Origin: Thalassia testudinum
Lineage: Eukaryota > Streptophyta > Magnoliopsida > Alismatales > Hydrocharitaceae
Length of the DNA: 64,000 nucleotides
Direction of reading: 5' to 3'
Assembly: GCA_037157565.1 (NCBI GenBank)
Contig: JAZHRO010000024.1
Location: 13,274,501 to 13,338,500, forward strand
The position numbers and the translations under genes are program-made. How positions within the stretch are numbered: position 1 is the stretch's first letter; each line of letters begins with the position of its first letter. Below, in pieces: positions 61,350 to 64,000 of the stretch. The notes beneath the pieces were generated by a model. It saw only the letters and a list, made by a program, of their open reading frames with translations. It had not been told where the DNA came from and ran no database searches.

Positions 61350-64000
61350 AATATAACAAACTCAAAGGAAGTTTCATCCTCGAAACTTGCTCAAACTAGG
61401 TTGAGGGAAGGAACAATATACCATAGCAAACTCAAAGAGGACCGAAGCCGGTCCGAAAAGACGTACCCGTGAAAAGCTCCGGGTACCGCTCCTGCATAGC
61501 CGCCTCGGGCTCCTAAGTAGCCTCCTCGTACGGCTGTCTCCTCCATAAGACCTTCACCAGGGGTACTTGCTTTTGTCTCAAACTGTGGACGGTTCTGTCA
61601 AGAATCTGCACTGGCCACTCGGGGTAGGTTAGGTCGTCGCCCACCTCGACGCTCTCGTGACTCAGGATGTGACTGGGATCGGCGACGTACTTCCTGAGGT
61701 TGGACAAGTGGAACACGTCGTGCATACCAAAAAGATGAGGGAGGGCAAGCTGTAGGCAATGGGTCCAACCAGCTCCAGGACCTCAAAGGGCCCCACGAAC
61801 CTCGGCGTGAGCTTCCCTCTCGCCCCAAACCGCTGCAGGCCCTTCATCGGCGAAACACGAAGGAAGACGTGGTCCCCAACCTCAAACTGCACCTCCCTGC
61901 ATTTTCAATTTCCGTAGCTCTTCTGCCTGCTCCTGACAGTGCGGAGTCGCCAATGAATCTGCTCGACTACCTCCTGACTCTGCCGGATCAGTCTAGGGCT
62001 AACCTCCTACTTGGTCCCCACCTCAACCCAACTCAAGGGTGCCATACATCTTCGTCCATACAGAGCCTCGTAGGGTGCCATGGCGATGCTCGAGTGATAA
62101 CTGTTATTATATGCAAACTCCGCCAGGGGCAAGTGCTCCTCCCAAGAGCCCCTTCAGTCCTGTACATAGGCACGCAAAAGGTCCTCAAGTGTCTGTATCG
62201 TGCGCTCAGACTGTCCGTCCGTCTGGGGGTGCTAAGCTGTACTGAACCTCAACCGCATCCCCAGGGCCTGCTGAAACTCAGCCCAAAACTGGGACGTAAA
62301 GAGGGTATCCCGGTCGGATACGATCTCCCGCGGAACTCCGTGTAGAAGTACCACGTCGCGGATATACCTCTCTGCCAACTGTGCTGGTCGCAAGGTGACT
62401 CGGATCGGCAAGAAATGCGTCGTCTTCATCAATCTATCAACGATTACCCAGACTGCGTCGTGTCCTCGCTGGGTAACAGGTAACCCCATCACCAAGTCCG
62501 TGGTGATGCTCTCCCACTTCCACTCTGGCACTGGAAGTGGCTGTAGCGGCCCTGCAGGCCTCTGATGCTCGACTTTCACCTGCTGGCACACTAAACACTG
62601 CTGCACGAATTCACCCACATCCCGCTTCATCCCCCTCCACCAAAACTCGCGTCTCAAGTCATGGTACATCTTCGTGTTTCCGGGGTGTATGGTGAATATG
62701 GAACCATGTACCTCAGTCAGGAGGTCTCTAAACAGCTCCTCGTCTCTGGGAACGCACAAACGCCCCCTCATGCGCAGCACCTGGTCGGTAAAAGAGAAGT
62801 CTCCAGTGTCTCCTAACAGTACTCTGTCACGCAAGAACTGCAAGTACGGGTCGGCCATCTGCCCTGTGATGATGCGATCTATCAGCTCTGGCCTCGTCTA
62901 TCGCGTCACAGTCACTGCCCCACAGTGCCCCAGTAACTTTAGGGGTCGCCAACTGCTCATCTCCTCCAAAAGGCCCCAACTCTGCACCTGTAAACTGGCC
63001 AAGTGTGCGTGCGCCTTCCGGCTCAAGGCGTCAGCCACCACGTTGGCCTTTCCCAGGTGGTAGGAAATGCTACAGTCATAGTTCTTCAAGAGCTCCAACC
63101 AACGTCTCTGTCTCATGTTGAGCTCCTTCTGATCAAATAGGTATCGGAGGCTCTTGTGATCTGTGAAAATCTCGAAGATCTCACCATACAAGTAGTGCCT
63201 CCAGGTCCTCGGCGTGAAGACAACAGCTGCCAGCTCTAGGTCGTGGGTAGGGTAGCTATGCTCATGGGGCTTCAGTTGCTGTGAAGTGTAAGCGACAACG
63301 TGACCCCTCTGCATGAGCACACCCCCTAACCCCTGCAAGGAGGCGTCCGTGTACACAACGAACCCGCCACTACTGTCAGGGATGGTGAGCACGGGAGCCG
63401 AAGTCAGCTTCTCCTTCAGCTCCTGAAAACACGCCTCACAGGCATCTGTCCAAGTGAAGGGCACGTCCTTCCGGGTCAACTGTGTCACAGGACGTGCAAT
63501 CTGTGAAAGGCCCCTGATAAATCGCCTGTAGTAGCCAGCCAGTCCTAGGAAATTGCGAATCTTAGTAACCGTACGCAGTCTCTCCCACCTGAGCACTACC
63601 TCGACCTTGGTTGGGTCCACTGCCAAGCTGTCTCTAGAGATCACATGACCTAAGAAGATCACCTCCCCCAACCAGAACTCACGCTTGCTGTATTTGACGT
63701 ACAGCCTACGTCGTGTCAGTGTGTCCAGAACCATCCGCAAGTGCTGTCCGTGCTGCGTCTAATCTCGCGAATAGATGAGCACATCATCAATGAATACCGC
63801 CACAAACTGGTCCAAGTACGGTCTAAACACCCGGTTCATCAGGTCCATGAAGGCAGCGAGGGCATTGGTCAGCCCAAACGGCATGACCAGAAACTCGTAA
63901 TGTCCGTATCGGGTGCAGAAAGCTGTCTTGGAGACGTCTGCCTCCTTGATCCTCAACCGGTGGTATCCAGACCTCAAGTCGATCTCGGAGAATACCGTGG
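61350..64000 (-). pseudogene. Chromovirus pol remnant: reverse transcriptase, RNase H, integrase, chromodomain
   Basis: Reverse transcriptase (63977-63759) has [20 protein letters not shown] and [12 protein letters not shown], followed by a stop. RNase H (about 63500-62930) has VVYTDASLQGLGGVLM, TDHKSLRYLFDQKELNMRQR and NVVADALSRKAH. Integrase (62858-62232) has the zinc finger ending CLVCQQVKVEH and the core TTDLVMGLPVTQRGHDAVWV, with a stop before HPQTDGQSE. The C-terminal part (61892-61500) has MKGLQRFGARGKLTPRFVGP, HDVFHLSNLRKYV and a chromodomain-like LVKVLWRRQPYEEATWE. At least four stops. Gag and protease are beyond the window. Confidence 0.9.

Larger units (their letters stand above)
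58617..64000 (-). mobile_element. Ty3/gypsy chromovirus (Tekay/Del-like), partial, minus strand
   Basis: The 3' LTR is 58617-61349. The internal region runs from 61350 off the right edge. Domain order (minus strand) is reverse transcriptase, RNase H, integrase, chromodomain, then LTR, which is the gypsy order. A chromodomain plus an LTR above 2.5 kb fits the Tekay/Del clade. Several in-frame stops indicate that the copy is dead. It inserted into LTR L1 in the opposite orientation. Confidence 0.88.

Noticed and set aside
60827..61377. Four overlapping frames over 115 codons each
   Set aside because: GC-rich LTR leader of the chromovirus; frames on both strands are open because of base composition.
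61500..61725. Host chromodomain protein gene
   Set aside because: The chromodomain is in the same order and orientation as gypsy integrase and lies next to an LTR, so it is the C-terminus of the retroelement pol.
1..64000. tRNA, rRNA or organelle-derived insertions
   Set aside because: I looked for tRNA cloverleaf boxes, rRNA and plastid gene motifs and saw none; retroelement primer sites only resemble the tRNA-Met 3' end.

Overview
This window is nuclear DNA from a flowering plant. The evidence is GT-AG introns, plant L1-type LINEs carrying the zf-RVT domain, Ty1/copia elements with TGGTATCAGAGC-type primer sites, a chromodomain Ty3/gypsy element with 2.7 kb LTRs, and one host gene with a plant-type NUP93 sequence. 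I cannot name the genus; the very long transposon-filled introns fit a tree-like or early-diverging dicot or magnoliid genome, but that is inference.

The only host gene I can support is NUP93, the Nic96-family scaffold nucleoporin, on the minus strand. Its ATG is at 46098-46096. Eight coding exons are found: 46098-45994, 45899-45808, 45724-45658, 30596-30537, 30229-30140, 7873-7610, 7345-7250 and 7081-6947. They join in frame with canonical splice sites into about 303 codons, roughly the first third of the protein. The remaining exons must lie left of base 1. Introns 3 (15 kb), 5 (22 kb) and 8 (at least 6.9 kb) hold nearly all the transposons.

Layout left to right. 1-1014: a copia LTR and leader on the minus strand. 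1028-6567: a nearly full-length LINE on the plus strand. 6947-7873: NUP93 exons 8 to 6. 9825-17966: a palindromic long-terminal-repeat DNA element with arms of about 1.1 kb and a core of nested tandem repeats; a copia element (9850-13787) sits inside its left arm. 19278-24754: a second LINE with a clean 17-bp target duplication. 27275-29722: copia LTR debris and a short non-autonomous copia element. 30140-30596: NUP93 exons 5 and 4. 32226-33956: a LINE 3' fragment and copia fragments. 34735-42776: an old full-length minus-strand LINE, itself hit by a Tourist-like MITE, a plus-strand truncated LINE, a LINE tail and two tail-only insertions. 44195-45045: another truncated LINE. 45658-46098: NUP93 exons 3 to 1, with a promoter region to about 46330.

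Right of the gene, 46330-53590 is AT-rich intergenic DNA with a possible MITE and an 85-bp tandem duplication. From 53860 to the right edge is a stack of Ty3/gypsy LTRs: a plus-strand LTR interrupted by a 2.8 kb solo LTR with a TTAGG duplication, and then a minus-strand chromovirus whose 3' LTR is 58617-61349 and whose decayed pol runs off the right edge.

The most unusual observations are the palindromic element inside a NUP93 intron, with a spliceable exon pair captured in both arms; a conserved hairpin just before the 3' tail of every LINE; several 'tail-only' LINE insertions of 12-21 bases with proper target duplications; and 20-bp-phased ACGT-core palindromes in the gypsy U3.
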